Shown here: positions 8,109 to 17,689 of the stretch, one piece after another
How the letters are laid out: every line of letters begins with the position of its first letter
Numbering within the stretch: the stretch's first letter is position 1
Assembly: GCA_030148065.1 (NCBI GenBank)
Contig: JASBUC010000043.1
Location: 1 to 39,888, forward strand
Direction of reading: 5' to 3'
Length of the DNA stretch: 39,888 bases
Origin: Legionellaceae bacterium
GTDB taxonomy: Bacteria; Pseudomonadota; Gammaproteobacteria; Legionellales; Legionellaceae
Notes under the pieces: model-generated
The model's input: only the letters and a program-made list of their open reading frames with translations
Database searches by the model: none
Told to the model about the DNA's origin: nothing
Translations under genes and position numbers: made by a program

Positions 8109-9151
8109 TATAAATACCACTCTTGCTGAATGTCTTCCGGTTTAAAAGGGCTAACGGATATTTTCTCGCTGTTGCCATCTTTTTTAGTAATTTCAACCTC
8201 GACACGGTCTTCTTCACGCCCTTTAGAAAAGCGTGCACAGATCCGTGCAATCAGTTGCAGCTCATCCTCTGTCGCCTCTCCTTCAATAAGAACCAATGGA
8301 GAAGCATGTGAACAAACATACAGATGATCAAAGGCTTTTTTATACCCTTGTAAAAATAAGTTTTCACTCTGATCTCGGCTTAGAATGATTTTCAGTGTCG
8401 GGCTAAGCCTTAAGTGCCGCCCGGCTTTTAATAGAACAATGTCATCAAGATCGTATTCCTTATGACCACGATGCTCCCACATATCTTCCATGCGTCTTGC
8501 GTAATTTCCATCAGTTAAGACACAACAGCCACCAGCAGGTTGGGCAAATTCTTTAATGTCAAAAGACTTCGCTAATGCAAGCTGAGGCTTCCGAGAACGG
8601 CCACTAAAGCCATGTAATTTACTCCTATCAACCCACCCTTCTCGTTCAGGTTTGGTAGGTTCAAGTATATGAGCGCACAAAGGTCTTAACAATAAGTCAT
8701 CCGCCCCCGATTGTTTTTCAACCACCGGCATTAAATGTTTTTTCTGAGATTTTGGTCTTTGACCGGCGACCTCACCTGTAATTAAAAAGTCGTACCCATG
8801 CTCTTTCATCCATTGATGGGCCATCTGCACCATAAAAATTTTACAGTCAAGACATGGATTAACGTGTTGCCCGTACCCATATTTAGGATTAATCACAATG
8901 TTTTTATATGGCTCAACAATGTCTTCTATGTGAAGCTTAATCCCTAGAGACTCTGCCACCCAAAGAGCGTCGTTACGCTGAACCTTATCTTTTTTCTGGT
9001 TTCTAATTGAGGAGGTATGGCCAGAGTGACAAAAACCGGTATAGAAGTTGAGTCCTATCACTTCGATACCTTGATCTAAAATTAATTTAGCCGCTAGCAT
9101 TGAATCCAGTCCACCAGAAATCAAGGCAACGGCTTTTCTTTTAATGCTCAT
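8108..9151 (-). CDS. PP-loop ATP-pyrophosphatase with C-terminal NFACT-R-like domain, predicted RNA thiolation enzyme
   Basis: The protein begins with a PP-loop domain (SGGLDS at residues 12-17), the fold of MnmA, ThiI and TtcA, which adenylate a tRNA base before sulfur insertion. Databases often label such proteins MnmA-like methyltransferase, but the order differs: a CxxC pair at C100/C103 (NPCLDC), GQRPKSQ at 130-136, and GGCC at 207-210. Residues about 235-347 (with GRHLRLS at 244-250 and SENLFLQGY) resemble the RNA-binding NFACT-R domain, a fusion I recall from comparative-genomics work as a predicted, untested RNA modification enzyme. A TTG at 9196 opens the frame inside the preceding gene; the ATG at 9151 with AAAGACG upstream is preferred (347 residues). 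It is coupled to tusA by TAATG. Confidence 0.8.
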   Translation of the reverse strand: MSIKRKAVALISGGLDSMLAAKLILDQGIEVIGLNFYTGFCHSGHTSSIRNQKKDKVQRNDALWVAESLGIKLHIEDIVEPYKNIVINPKYGYGQHVNPCLDCKIFMVQMAHQWMKEHGYDFLITGEVAGQRPKSQKKHLMPVVEKQSGADDLLLRPLCAHILEPTKPEREGWVDRSKLHGFSGRSRKPQLALAKSFDIKEFAQPAGGCCVLTDGNYARRMEDMWEHRGHKEYDLDDIVLLKAGRHLRLSPTLKIILSRDQSENLFLQGYKKAFDHLYVCSHASPLVLIEGEATEDELQLIARICARFSKGREEDRVEVEITKKDGNSEKISVSPFKPEDIQQEWYL

Positions 9152-9156
9152 CGTCT

Positions 9157-9609
9157 TTATGAAACCGTTTGCCAATGGCCGTATTGATCGCGGCAAGCTC
9201 GACCATGAATGACTTCTTTTTTACCATCGATGATCGCCGTTGTTGTGTATTCTCGGCAAGGTTGTTTTTCACGATAGTAAGTTTTGGTGGGTCGAACGAC
9301 GTAGCGAGTACCACTGTCTGGGTTCTTCCAGGTCACAGCCTGTCCTGATTTGGTCGTCTCCAGCGCCTTTTGCATCTCCATTCTGTCAACTTTGTCCATC
9401 GTTTGGCCTATTCTGTCACCAATCATCGCACCAACGAGCGCACCACCTGCAGCAGCCGCCACCTGGCCTGTGCCTCCTCCAAACTGGCTGCCAACTAAGC
9501 CACCTATAACCCCTCCAGTGAGCGTGCCAACATCCGAGTTATTAAGTTCAGCACAAGACACCAATAAACCCATGGACAAAAAACCCAGCAAGGGCAAACA
9601 TTTGTTCAT
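9157..9609 (-). CDS. Glycine-zipper outer-membrane lipoprotein (17 kDa surface antigen family)
   Basis: A 150-residue lipoprotein with an N-terminal signal peptide ending in the lipobox LLVSC (lipidated Cys about residue 19), so it should be anchored in the outer membrane. Residues about 30-68 form a glycine zipper (GGVIGGLVGSQFGGG and GGALVGAMIGDRIG), typical of the rickettsial 17 kDa antigen and SlyB-like proteins. The C-terminal 75 residues resemble the surface-antigen domain, with two cysteines in QPCREY and RACRDQYG that could form a disulfide, and the usual ending YGHWQ. It is the first gene of the operon, five bases ahead of the PP-loop gene. Its link to the RNA-modification and metal genes downstream is unclear; it may only share the promoter. 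Confidence 0.85.
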   Translation of the reverse strand: MNKCLPLLGFLSMGLLVSCAELNNSDVGTLTGGVIGGLVGSQFGGGTGQVAAAAGGALVGAMIGDRIGQTMDKVDRMEMQKALETTKSGQAVTWKNPDSGTRYVVRPTKTYYREKQPCREYTTTAIIDGKKEVIHGRACRDQYGHWQTVS

Positions 9610-9689
9610 TTGATAACCTCATTCATTCAATATATTTTGCAAACATTACCATAAAAACATGCTATTTGATAGATTGTCTTTCTGTATGA

Positions 9690-10766
9690 CTAAATTAAAG
9701 TCTCCTTTCGGGCACGAAGCGTCATTCGGGTAAGCAAATCATAGGAAATGGTTCCAGAAAATGCCGCAACCTCTCGAACACTCAAGCCCTCCCCCCAAAG
9801 TACCACTTTGCTGCCAATGCTCGCTTGTGGAACATTGCTTAAATCAACGCTTAACATGTCCATGGAAATACGACCAACAATAGCCGCTTTTTTACCTTCA
9901 ACCAACACATAACCGTTATTAACATGCCTTGGATAACCATCACCATAGCCAGCAGCGACCACCCCGACTCTCATGCGCCGAGAAATTCGGTATTGGGCAC
10001 CATAGCCAACCGTCTCACCCTTATTACAATGTTGAATGGCAATTAGGGAGGAATTAAAGCTCATCACCGGTCTTAAATTTAAAGCCTTCTCATCAACGCC
10101 CTCAGTGGGGGAGACGCCATAAAGCGCAAGCCCTGAACGCACCCAATCTAGATGAAAACGTGCATCGGCAAAAATGCCCGCAGAGTTCGCAATTGAGCGC
10201 GGACTGTTCATTCCTTTTGTTGCATGGCAAAAGGTCTTAAATTGCTCCTGTAAAAGCGTGCTGTCAGGTTGGTCAGCGGTTGCAAAGTGACTCATTAAAC
10301 CCAGTTTATCTTTAACGCTCTTCTGTGAGGAAAGCGCTAAATAACACTCTTTTACCGACTCAGGTCTTACACCAAGACGATTCATGCCCGTCGTTATTTT
10401 CAACCAAACAGAAATGGCTTTATTGGATTTAAACTGTTTGAGAGCGTCAATTTGATAAGAGCTATGAACCACCAAAGAACAATCATGTTTGACCACCTCT
10501 TCAAGCTCACAGGCCTGAAACACGCCCTCTAATAATAAAATTGGCGCCTTAACACCAGCCTCTCTCAATGCAATGGCTTCTTCAAGGCTCGCAACGGCAA
10601 ACTGTTCAACGTGATGTTCGAGTGTCTTGCTAACAATGCGTGCATCATGCCCATAAGCATTAGCCTTCACTGCCGCCATTAGCTTGGCAGTAGGTGCTCG
10701 CTGTTTTAAAACTTTGGCGTTATGTAAAAGCGCCCTTAAATCTAACTTAATAACCGTAGGTCGCAC
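9690..10766 (-). CDS. alr: Alanine racemase
   Basis: Alr interconverts L- and D-alanine for peptidoglycan, using PLP. The PLP lysine lies in VKANAYGH near residue 34, and the second catalytic region (the Tyr that acts from the other subunit) is in ALYGVSP near residue 215-260. Family segments MNRLGV, MSHFATAD, GYGDGYPR and GRISMDMLSVDLS are present. The 358-residue length is normal. It starts with GTG at 10766, four bases after the dnaB stop, so the two are surely co-transcribed; dnaB-alr is a common gammaproteobacterial pair. Confidence 0.96.
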   Translation of the reverse strand: MRPTVIKLDLRALLHNAKVLKQRAPTAKLMAAVKANAYGHDARIVSKTLEHHVEQFAVASLEEAIALREAGVKAPILLLEGVFQACELEEVVKHDCSLVVHSSYQIDALKQFKSNKAISVWLKITTGMNRLGVRPESVKECYLALSSQKSVKDKLGLMSHFATADQPDSTLLQEQFKTFCHATKGMNSPRSIANSAGIFADARFHLDWVRSGLALYGVSPTEGVDEKALNLRPVMSFNSSLIAIQHCNKGETVGYGAQYRISRRMRVGVVAAGYGDGYPRHVNNGYVLVEGKKAAIVGRISMDMLSVDLSNVPQASIGSKVVLWGEGLSVREVAAFSGTISYDLLTRMTLRARKETLI

Positions 10767-10770
10767 TTAA

Positions 10771-12180
10771 TTAATCATCCTGGAACCCACCATGGGCTAA
10801 ATCTTCAAATCGGGTGTATTGACCTAAAAAGGCAAGTCTTACTTTACCAATAGGGCCATTTCTTTGTTTGGCAATAATGATTTCTGCTGTTCCTTTATCT
10901 GGAGAGTCGTCATTATAGACTTCATCACGATAAATAAAGGCGATGAGATCGGCGTCCTGCTCAATCGCCCCTGATTCCCTTAAGTCTGACATAACAGGTC
11001 GTTTATCAGATCGCTGCTCCAAACTACGATTTAACTGAGAAAGTGCTATCACCGGCACACTCAGTTCTTTTGCCAATGCTTTTAAGCTTCTTGAAATTTC
11101 AGAAATTTCCGCCGTTCTGTTCTCAACCTTAAACCCAGGTACCTGCATGAGCTGTAGGTAATCGATGACGATTAAACCAATGCCCCCATGTTCTTTTGCA
11201 ACTCGCCGTGCTCGAGCTCTTAGCTCGGCAGGACTTAAGCCTGGTGTGTCATCGATGTAGAGTGGTGCTTCAGAGAGCATGTGTACGGCAGAAGTTAATC
11301 TTGGCCAATCCTCTTCTTCGAGTTTTCCTGTTCTAACGCGGTGTTGGTCAATTCGTCCAAGTGATGAAATCATTCTCATGGCCAAAGAATCAGCGGGCAT
11401 TTCCATTGAGAACACTAACACCGGTTGTTTTTCGGTCAAAGATGCATTTTCTGCTATGTTCATGACAAAGGTGGTTTTACCCATAGATGGCCTTCCTGCC
11501 ACAATCACCAAGTCAGAGGGTTGCATGCCAGACGTCATGTTATCAAAATCGGTAAAACAGGTAGCAAGGCCTGTAATCCCTTTATCTAAGTGATAAAGCG
11601 TATCAATTTTTTCCACTGTTTTTGCAAGCACATCCTTTATGTTTTTAGGCGCACCATCACCACCTGTTTGTTCTGCTATGGCAAACACCTTTGTCTCAGC
11701 AATGTCAAGCAGTTCTGTGACGCTGCGGCCTTCTGGGTTAAAACCACAATCAGCTATTTCATTAGAGACCGCAATTAATTGTCGTTGCACAGATTTATCA
11801 CGGACAATCGCAGCATATGCCCCAATGTTTGCCACACTGGGGGTGTTATTTGACAATTCAAACAAATACGCTTCGCCACCAATGTTGTCTATTTCACCTG
11901 CCTCTTTTAGAGCTTCTGTAATGGTAATGACATCAAAAGGACTTTCTTTTTTTGCAAGTGTGGCAATGGTTCTAAAAAGTAGCCGATGTTCAAAGCGATA
12001 GAAATCATCCTCACATAAGGTCGTTGATATTTTGTCCCAAGCACCATTATCCAGCAACAAGCCCCCAATGACTGATTGCTCAGCATCCAATGAATGTGGT
12101 GGGACTTTCAGATTATCACGGCTTGAATTTACCGCTGTTTTTTTCTTAGGTGACTTAGTTGTAAAGTCTGCTTGTTGCAT
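10771..12180 (-). CDS. dnaB: Replicative DNA helicase DnaB
   Basis: DnaB is the hexameric 5'-3' helicase of the replication fork. The 469-residue protein has the N-terminal primase-interacting domain (PHSLDAEQSVIGGLLLD from about residue 27), a linker helix, and the RecA-like motor with Walker A GRPSMGKTTF (about residue 227), Walker B LIVIDYLQLM, and the C-terminal SDLRESGAIEQDADLI motif. A basic, disordered leader of about 25 residues (SPKKKT) precedes the conserved domain. No intein is present, although dnaB often carries one. A 36-base gap separates its ATG from the stop of tdh upstream, so the tdh-kbl transcript may read into dnaB or dnaB may have its own promoter in that area. Confidence 0.97.
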   Translation of the reverse strand: MQQADFTTKSPKKKTAVNSSRDNLKVPPHSLDAEQSVIGGLLLDNGAWDKISTTLCEDDFYRFEHRLLFRTIATLAKKESPFDVITITEALKEAGEIDNIGGEAYLFELSNNTPSVANIGAYAAIVRDKSVQRQLIAVSNEIADCGFNPEGRSVTELLDIAETKVFAIAEQTGGDGAPKNIKDVLAKTVEKIDTLYHLDKGITGLATCFTDFDNMTSGMQPSDLVIVAGRPSMGKTTFVMNIAENASLTEKQPVLVFSMEMPADSLAMRMISSLGRIDQHRVRTGKLEEEDWPRLTSAVHMLSEAPLYIDDTPGLSPAELRARARRVAKEHGGIGLIVIDYLQLMQVPGFKVENRTAEISEISRSLKALAKELSVPVIALSQLNRSLEQRSDKRPVMSDLRESGAIEQDADLIAFIYRDEVYNDDSPDKGTAEIIIAKQRNGPIGKVRLAFLGQYTRFEDLAHGGFQDD

Positions 12181-12216
12181 GAACTTATTCCTTCTAAAAC
12201 GATCACTCTTTGAGCC

Positions 12217-13242
12217 TTAGGTCCAGTCTAAAATAACCTTTCCAGATTGACCAGACTTCATCAGCTCAAATGCTTGTTGATACTCATCCACCTTAAACCG
12301 ATGTGTAATCACCGGCTTCACATCCAAACCACATTGAAGTAAGGATATTTTCTTATACCAACTGTCAAACATTTCTCGACCATAAATGCCTTTAAGGATT
12401 AACCCTTTGAAAATTACTTGATTCCAATCGATGGCCGTATTTTTAGGTGGCAAGCCTAGCAGGGACACTTTCCCTCCATGATTCATATTCACCAGTAACG
12501 AATTCAGTGCACTGGGATTACCTGACATTTCAAGGCCAACATCAAACCCTTCAACCATGCCAAGCGCATTTTGCACACCATCTAGGCCGGTCTTTGCCAC
12601 ATTAACCGCCATGGTCGCCCCCATCTTTTTTGCTAAGGACAAACGATAGTCGTTCACATCGGTAATCACCACGTGTCTTGCTCCGACCTTTTTGGCAACC
12701 GCAACGGCCATAATCCCAATTGGTCCCGCTCCAGTAATAAGAACGTCTTCACCAATTAAGTCAAAAGACAGCGCTGTATGAACGGCATTGCCAAGTGGAT
12801 CTAGAATCGCCCCTTCATCATCGCTAATTTCATCAGGAAGCTTCAGCACGTTTTTAGCCGGTATGGCTAGATATTCGGCAAAAGCACCCGGCCTATTGAC
12901 TCCCACTCCTTGCGTATTGCGACATAAGTGACGAGTACCGGAGCGACAATTTCGACATGTTCCGCACACGATGTGTCCCTCGCCTGACACCCGCTCCCCA
13001 ATGTTAAAGCCTTCTACCGCAGAGCCAATGGCGTCGACCACTCCATAAAACTCATGTCCCACCGTCATTGGAACCGGAATAGTCTCTTGCGACCATTCAT
13101 CCCAATCATAAATATGAAGATCGGTGCCACAAATAGCCGTTTTCTTGATTTGGATTAAAACATCATTCATCCCTACGTCTGGTTTTTTTACCTCTTGTAA
13201 CCACAACCCTGGCTTACTATGAGCTTTTACCAATGATTTCAA
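12217..13242 (-). CDS. tdh: L-threonine 3-dehydrogenase
   Basis: Tdh oxidises L-threonine with NAD+ to 2-amino-3-ketobutyrate. The 341 residues equal the E. coli length. Zinc-site motifs of medium-chain dehydrogenases are present: the catalytic Cys in [16 protein letters not shown] and the His-Glu pair in TVGHEFYG, followed by the structural-zinc cysteines in [15 protein letters not shown] (about residues 94-108). The NAD-binding Rossmann motif [14 protein letters not shown] is near residue 170. Its partner kbl lies 35 bases upstream on the same strand, so the two form the kbl-tdh operon that turns threonine into glycine and acetyl-CoA. Confidence 0.97.
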   Translation of the reverse strand: MKSLVKAHSKPGLWLQEVKKPDVGMNDVLIQIKKTAICGTDLHIYDWDEWSQETIPVPMTVGHEFYGVVDAIGSAVEGFNIGERVSGEGHIVCGTCRNCRSGTRHLCRNTQGVGVNRPGAFAEYLAIPAKNVLKLPDEISDDEGAILDPLGNAVHTALSFDLIGEDVLITGAGPIGIMAVAVAKKVGARHVVITDVNDYRLSLAKKMGATMAVNVAKTGLDGVQNALGMVEGFDVGLEMSGNPSALNSLLVNMNHGGKVSLLGLPPKNTAIDWNQVIFKGLILKGIYGREMFDSWYKKISLLQCGLDVKPVITHRFKVDEYQQAFELMKSGQSGKVILDWT

Positions 13243-13277
13243 TCTACTACCTCGTTCTTTCTTGATTCTATTGCTTT

Positions 13278-14465
13278 CTAGATGACACCTAATGTCTTAC
13301 CCACTTGTTCAAAGGCGCTAATTGCCTTATCAAGATGGTGTTTATCCAGTGCGGCTGACATTTGGGTTCGGATCCGAGCTTTCCCTTTCGGAACGACCGG
13401 ATAAGAAAAGCCAATAACATAAACACCCAGCTCTAAAAGACTGTCTGCCATGAAACTCGCAAGCTTGGCATCACCTAACATCACAGGAATAATGGCATGA
13501 TCTCCTGGCACCAAATCAAAACCTAAGTTCGTCATTTTTTCTCTGAAATAAGTGGCATTGTCCTTAAGTTTATTTCTGAGCTCACCACTTTGTTCTAACA
13601 TTTTCAAAACATGGGTAGACGCACTGGCAATCGCTGGTGCCAAACTATTTGAAAATAAATAAGGACGAGAACGTTGTCTTAACCATTCGATGACTCGTGC
13701 GTCCTTAGCAGAGGTATAACCACCTGAAGCACCTCCTAACGCTTTTCCAAGAGTCCCTGTGATGATGTCAACTCTATCAGCAACACCACAATATTCAGGG
13801 GTGCCTTGCCCTTTTTCTCCCATAAAGCCAACCGCATGTGAGTCATCAACCATAACCAATGCATCATACTTTTCTGCCAACTCACAAATGGCAGGTAAGT
13901 TTGCAATAATGCCATCCATGGAAAAAACGCCATCGGTGGCAATTAAACGATTGTTCGCATCCTTTGCCTCAATTAACTTTTCCTCCAAATCTTTCATATT
14001 ATTGTTGGCATATCGAAAACGTTTCGCTTTACAGAGTCGCACCCCATCGATGATGCTTGCATGATTAAGCGCATCGGAAATAATAGCGTCTTCTGGGCCT
14101 AGTAATGTCTCAAAAAGACCAGCATTGGCATCAAAGCAAGAAGAATATAGTATGGTATCACTCATTCCTAGAAAGTGGCTGATGGCTTTTTCTAAGTCTT
14201 TATGAATTGACAAGGTCCCGCAGATAAAACGAACAGACGCAGCACCATAACCATAGTTCGCAAGTCCATCTTGGCCTGCCTTAATCAACTCAGGGTGGTT
14301 AGCAAGTCCTAGATAATTATTCGCACAAAGGTTAATCACCTCCTGACCATTGACCAGGACATCCGCTTGTTGCATGGAGTTAATCACCCGCTCTTCTTTA
14401 AACAAGCCTTCTTCATGTAATTGTTCAATCGCTTGCTCTAAACTCTCACCCAACTGCTTGCTCAT
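13278..14465 (-). CDS. kbl: 2-amino-3-ketobutyrate coenzyme A ligase (glycine C-acetyltransferase)
   Basis: Kbl cleaves 2-amino-3-ketobutyrate with CoA to glycine and acetyl-CoA, the step after Tdh. It belongs to the PLP-dependent alpha-oxoamine synthases. The PLP lysine is in [16 protein letters not shown] (about residue 242), the cofactor-binding DDSHAVGF is near 208, and the N-terminal [15 protein letters not shown] segment is typical. The 395-residue length matches the family. ATG at 14465; the upstream region to the divergent pcm-like gene is 174 bases and must hold its promoter, for which TTGCTA and TTAAAT with an 18-base spacer on the minus strand (around 14560-14530) is a weak candidate. 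Confidence 0.96.
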   Translation of the reverse strand: MSKQLGESLEQAIEQLHEEGLFKEERVINSMQQADVLVNGQEVINLCANNYLGLANHPELIKAGQDGLANYGYGAASVRFICGTLSIHKDLEKAISHFLGMSDTILYSSCFDANAGLFETLLGPEDAIISDALNHASIIDGVRLCKAKRFRYANNNMKDLEEKLIEAKDANNRLIATDGVFSMDGIIANLPAICELAEKYDALVMVDDSHAVGFMGEKGQGTPEYCGVADRVDIITGTLGKALGGASGGYTSAKDARVIEWLRQRSRPYLFSNSLAPAIASASTHVLKMLEQSGELRNKLKDNATYFREKMTNLGFDLVPGDHAIIPVMLGDAKLASFMADSLLELGVYVIGFSYPVVPKGKARIRTQMSAALDKHHLDKAISAFEQVGKTLGVI

Positions 14466-14639
14466 AAATATTCCAATCTTTCAATGAAAAGTGCGAAAGT
14501 TTATCAAAATCTTACTTTAAAACCTAACATTTAACGCGATATTTGATAAGATTAGCAACATAGACTTCAGCGCTCTTTCATCTAGCCCTAACTCAGATTG
14601 AGCGAACAATCATAGAATAATAAATTTAGAGTACTCCTT

Positions 14640-15293
14640 ATGACTAAGCAACTAGCTCTTGACAACATGGTAAAACAACAATTGTTGACAAATCGCATTG
14701 AAAACCAAGCGATTATTGATCTTTTCTACACTCTGCCAAGAGCCGATTTTTTTGACTCAAACATAGGCGACTTGGCTTATTCTGATTCCAGACTACCGCT
14801 TGCTTATCAGGGTGAGAGCTTAACGCCGCTAGAAGAGGCAACCATTTTGCAATCCCTTTCCTTAACCGGAACTGAAACCGTCTTAGAAATTGGCACAGGC
14901 TCAGGCTATCTAACTGCGCTTTTAGCAAACTGTTCGAAAGAAGTTATCACCATCGAGCAACATGCGGAACTGACTAAAAAAGCGCAAGATCGTTTTGACA
15001 AATATGGCCTTAAAAATATTTTAGCCTTGACCGGTGATGGCAGTCGTGGTTGGATGGACAAAGGTCCTTATGATGTCATCGTCATAGGTGGGGGACTCTC
15101 TGCCATTGGTGATCATTTCAAGCCGCAATTAATGAAAGGCGGTCACTTATTTGCGTTCGTTGGTGAGCCTCCCTGCTTACAAGCCACGTTGTTGACCTTG
15201 GACAATAAGGATGATTGGCATTCACAAAGCCTGTTTGATACCAGTGTCTCTATGTTAAAAACAAACCAGAAAGAAGAAACGTTTGTTTTTTAA
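14640..15293 (+). CDS. Protein-L-isoaspartate O-methyltransferase family protein
   Basis: This 217-residue protein has the PCMT architecture: MVKQQLLTNRIENQAII near the start, the Pcm-type Y/P-rich loop, and the class I SAM-binding motif VLEIGTGSGYLTALLA at about residues 81-96, with a downstream acidic IEQ and DVIVIGG strand. Enzymatic Pcm proteins methylate isoaspartyl residues of damaged proteins. Residues normally in the substrate loop (for example the ISQP/ISAP motif) are not clear here, and this tolC-linked Pcm-like group is often of unproven activity, so I do not assign pcm. An AGTACTCCTT stretch precedes the ATG without a clear Shine-Dalgarno. It lies 55 bases before the tolC-type gene, which suggests co-transcription. 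Confidence 0.8.
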   Translation: MTKQLALDNMVKQQLLTNRIENQAIIDLFYTLPRADFFDSNIGDLAYSDSRLPLAYQGESLTPLEEATILQSLSLTGTETVLEIGTGSGYLTALLANCSKEVITIEQHAELTKKAQDRFDKYGLKNILALTGDGSRGWMDKGPYDVIVIGGGLSAIGDHFKPQLMKGGHLFAFVGEPPCLQATLLTLDNKDDWHSQSLFDTSVSMLKTNQKEETFVF

Positions 15294-15297
15294 GAGC

Positions 15298-15315
15298 CAT
15301 GAGGTAAGCCTCATG
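15298..15315 (+). terminator. Hairpin between the pcm-like gene and tolC
   Basis: CATGAGG, loop TAAG, CCTCATG: a perfect 7-bp stem just after the pcm-like stop. There is no T-run behind it, so it is more likely an mRNA-stabilising or attenuating element than a full terminator. Confidence 0.35.
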
Positions 15316-15348
15316 AGGTGACAAAACAAAGGATGAAATTAAAGCTTG

Positions 15349-16788
15349 ATGAAAAAACTAGCGCCCTTGATAGTACTAGGTCTTCTTTCTGCCCAGGTGC
15401 ATGCAAAACCGGTTGTTGATTTAGTTGACATTTATCGACAGTCTTTAAGCAGTGACCCCACCTTTCGCAAGGCTTACGCTGATTATTTATCAAGCAAAGA
15501 AGTACTGCCAATTGCTTGGTCTAGTTTACTACCAAACATTTCTGGAACAGGTTCTTGGGCTCATTTAAATACCTCTACCAGCACTTTTAGTGGCGCCCAA
15601 GCAAACGCTGATTATACTCAACAGGTCTATGGTATTACCGCAACACAACCATTGTTTAATCTTTCTGCCTGGAACGGTATCTTACAGGCAAAGGATTCCG
15701 TGAAAGCAGCACAAGCAACCTTTAATGCCAGCGCTCAAACCCTAATGCTCACCGTTAGTAGCACGTATTTTGCAGTCTTATTGGCAGAGGATAATTTAAA
15801 ATATAATCTTGCCAAAGAACGAGCAAATAAGCGCCAATACGATCAAGCAGAACAACGTTTTAAAGTCGGTCTTGATGCCATTACCTCCGTCTATGAAGCC
15901 AAAGCCGCTTATGACAGCTCACGAGCGGATGTAATTAGTGCTAAAAACAACTTGGTCAATCAAAAAGAAAATTTAAGAAAACTCACCTTTCAGGAATACG
16001 AACATATTGCCCCACTAAGAGCCGGTGACATCCCTTTAGTTACCCCAAAACCAGAGGATGTTAACATCTGGGTACAAACGGCATTGCGGCAAAACTACTC
16101 TTTATTAGCAGCCAAATTTAGTGCCAAAAGTGCAAAGGAAAACATTGATGTGCAATCAGCCAATCATTTGCCAACCGTCTCATTGATTGGTAAGTACACT
16201 AATCAAAAAACAAACAGTGATGTTGCGTTTGTCAACATCGACGCTCAAACTGGTAGCACTGCAATCAGTGCAACTTTACCTATGTTCCAGGGCGGACTTG
16301 TCCTGGCTAAAACGCGACAAGCGGTTCATCAGTATGAGAGCAGTTATGCCAGCATGGATAACATCTATCGTAATACGATTGTACAAGTACATACGGCCTA
16401 TAACTCCATTACCGATGGGATCAGTAAAATTAAAGCCGACCGGCAAGCGGTGATTTCGGCAACACAGTCACTGGATAGTACTGAAGCACAATTTAAAGTT
16501 GGCACACGGACGATGGTAGACGTTGTTAACGCACAAGAGCGCCTATTTCTCGCCCAAACTGATCTTGCAAAAGACCGCTACGATTACATCAACTCCATTT
16601 TAAAGCTTAAGTCTTTTGCAGGGACCCTAAGCCCAAATGATCTGCGCGACATTAACACTTGGCTCAAAACCAGCAAACCACACCAGACCTCTACCGATGC
16701 CCTTTTGTTAAATGCCCCAATCAAAGGCACGAAGCTAAAAAGTACAAACTCTGATAAAAAGATACCAAAAACAGTGCAAAAACGTTAA
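15349..16788 (+). CDS. tolC: TolC family outer-membrane channel protein
   Basis: TolC-type proteins are trimeric outer-membrane/periplasmic tunnels that complete type I secretion and RND or ABC drug-efflux systems. The 479-residue protein starts with a classical signal peptide (MKKLAPLIVLGLLSAQVHA), followed by the two internally repeated outer-membrane-efflux domains, about residues 25-225 and 240-440. Long amphipathic helices with AEQRFKVGLDAITSVYEAKA in the first repeat and EAQFKVGTRTMVDVVNAQERL in the second are the family hallmark. The Lys/Thr-rich C-terminal tail (about 35 residues) is unstructured. A TTG at 15346 directly precedes the ATG at 15349; the ATG is chosen. No efflux pump genes are adjacent, as is usual for a shared tolC. 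Confidence 0.92.
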   Translation: MKKLAPLIVLGLLSAQVHAKPVVDLVDIYRQSLSSDPTFRKAYADYLSSKEVLPIAWSSLLPNISGTGSWAHLNTSTSTFSGAQANADYTQQVYGITATQPLFNLSAWNGILQAKDSVKAAQATFNASAQTLMLTVSSTYFAVLLAEDNLKYNLAKERANKRQYDQAEQRFKVGLDAITSVYEAKAAYDSSRADVISAKNNLVNQKENLRKLTFQEYEHIAPLRAGDIPLVTPKPEDVNIWVQTALRQNYSLLAAKFSAKSAKENIDVQSANHLPTVSLIGKYTNQKTNSDVAFVNIDAQTGSTAISATLPMFQGGLVLAKTRQAVHQYESSYASMDNIYRNTIVQVHTAYNSITDGISKIKADRQAVISATQSLDSTEAQFKVGTRTMVDVVNAQERLFLAQTDLAKDRYDYINSILKLKSFAGTLSPNDLRDINTWLKTSKPHQTSTDALLLNAPIKGTKLKSTNSDKKIPKTVQKR

Positions 16789-16824
16789 AATCTCACCTTT
16801 TTATATAGTCTATCAGGGTTAGAG

Positions 16825-17622
16825 ATGTCACGGGACTCAAAAGTTGAGAAAAAACTACTGCATTATGTTGGCAAAGCCATCCACGATTATAATTTAATTC
16901 AAACTGGTGATCGGGTCATGGTCTGCCTCTCTGGTGGAAAAGACTCTTTTACCCTGCTAACCATCCTAAACCAACTCAGACAGCGCTCAAATAACAAGTT
17001 TGAACTCTTCTCCTTAACCCTAGATCAAGCACAGCCAGGCTGGAATGATGCAAAATTGAAAGCCTATTTAACCGAGAAAAAGATCCCGTTTGAGGTCATC
17101 ACCCGCGATACCTATAGTGTGGTAAAAGAAAAAACACCGGAGGGTAAGACCTATTGCGCGCTATGCTCTCGTATGAGACGAGGGATTTTATACCGTTATG
17201 CCGAAGAGCACGGCTTTAATAAAGTGGCTCTTGGCCATCACCGCGATGATTGCATTGAAACCCTATTAATGTCTGTTCTCTATGGCGGCCACATTAAAGC
17301 AATGCCACCTAAACTCTTATCAGACAATAAGAAAAACATTCTAATTCGACCACTTGCCTATGTACAAGAGAAAGACATCATAGAGTACGCCAAAGAACAA
17401 CAATACCCTATCATTCCTTGCAACTTATGTGGGAATCAAGAAAATTTAATGCGACAAAAAGTAAAAAAACTGATTCAAGGCCTTGCAGAAGATAACCCGA
17501 AAGTTCCCTCGAACATGCTCCATGCCATCTCCAGCATTAAGCCAAGCCAACTAATGGACAAAAATCTCTTTGATTTTATTAATCTAGAAAAAGAACAACA
17601 GGTCTTAGAAACAGAGAGCTAG
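16825..17622 (+). CDS. ttcA: tRNA 2-thiocytidine synthetase TtcA
   Basis: TtcA installs 2-thiocytidine at position 32 of certain tRNAs, using ATP and an oxygen-sensitive Fe-S cluster. The PP-loop SGGKDS is at residues 36-41, and both conserved CxxC pairs are visible: C111/C114 in [11 protein letters not shown] and C199/C202 in IPCNLCGNQ, with [13 protein letters not shown] between. At 265 residues it is somewhat shorter than E. coli TtcA (about 310), mainly by lacking extended ends. It follows tolC by 36 bases and may be co-transcribed or start from a TATAGT-like box near 16804. It is the second PP-loop enzyme of the window and is clearly distinct from the one at 8108-9151. Confidence 0.95.
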   Translation: MSRDSKVEKKLLHYVGKAIHDYNLIQTGDRVMVCLSGGKDSFTLLTILNQLRQRSNNKFELFSLTLDQAQPGWNDAKLKAYLTEKKIPFEVITRDTYSVVKEKTPEGKTYCALCSRMRRGILYRYAEEHGFNKVALGHHRDDCIETLLMSVLYGGHIKAMPPKLLSDNKKNILIRPLAYVQEKDIIEYAKEQQYPIIPCNLCGNQENLMRQKVKKLIQGLAEDNPKVPSNMLHAISSIKPSQLMDKNLFDFINLEKEQQVLETES

Positions 17623-17645
17623 GAGAGGTCTCAGCCCTCTGTTCC

Positions 17646-17680
17646 TTGCTGGCCATTGCTTTTTAGCAAGATGGCAGCAA
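17646..17680. terminator. Nested hairpin between convergent ttcA and small lipoprotein gene
   Basis: TTGCTGGCCAT (17646-17656) pairs with ATGGCAGCAA (17671-17680) with one bulged G; the loop contains a smaller TTGCT/AGCAA-type hairpin with a run of five Ts. It lies between two convergent genes, so a bidirectional terminator role is likely, though no long T-tract follows either arm. Confidence 0.4.
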
Positions 17681-17689
17681 CAAAAACCG

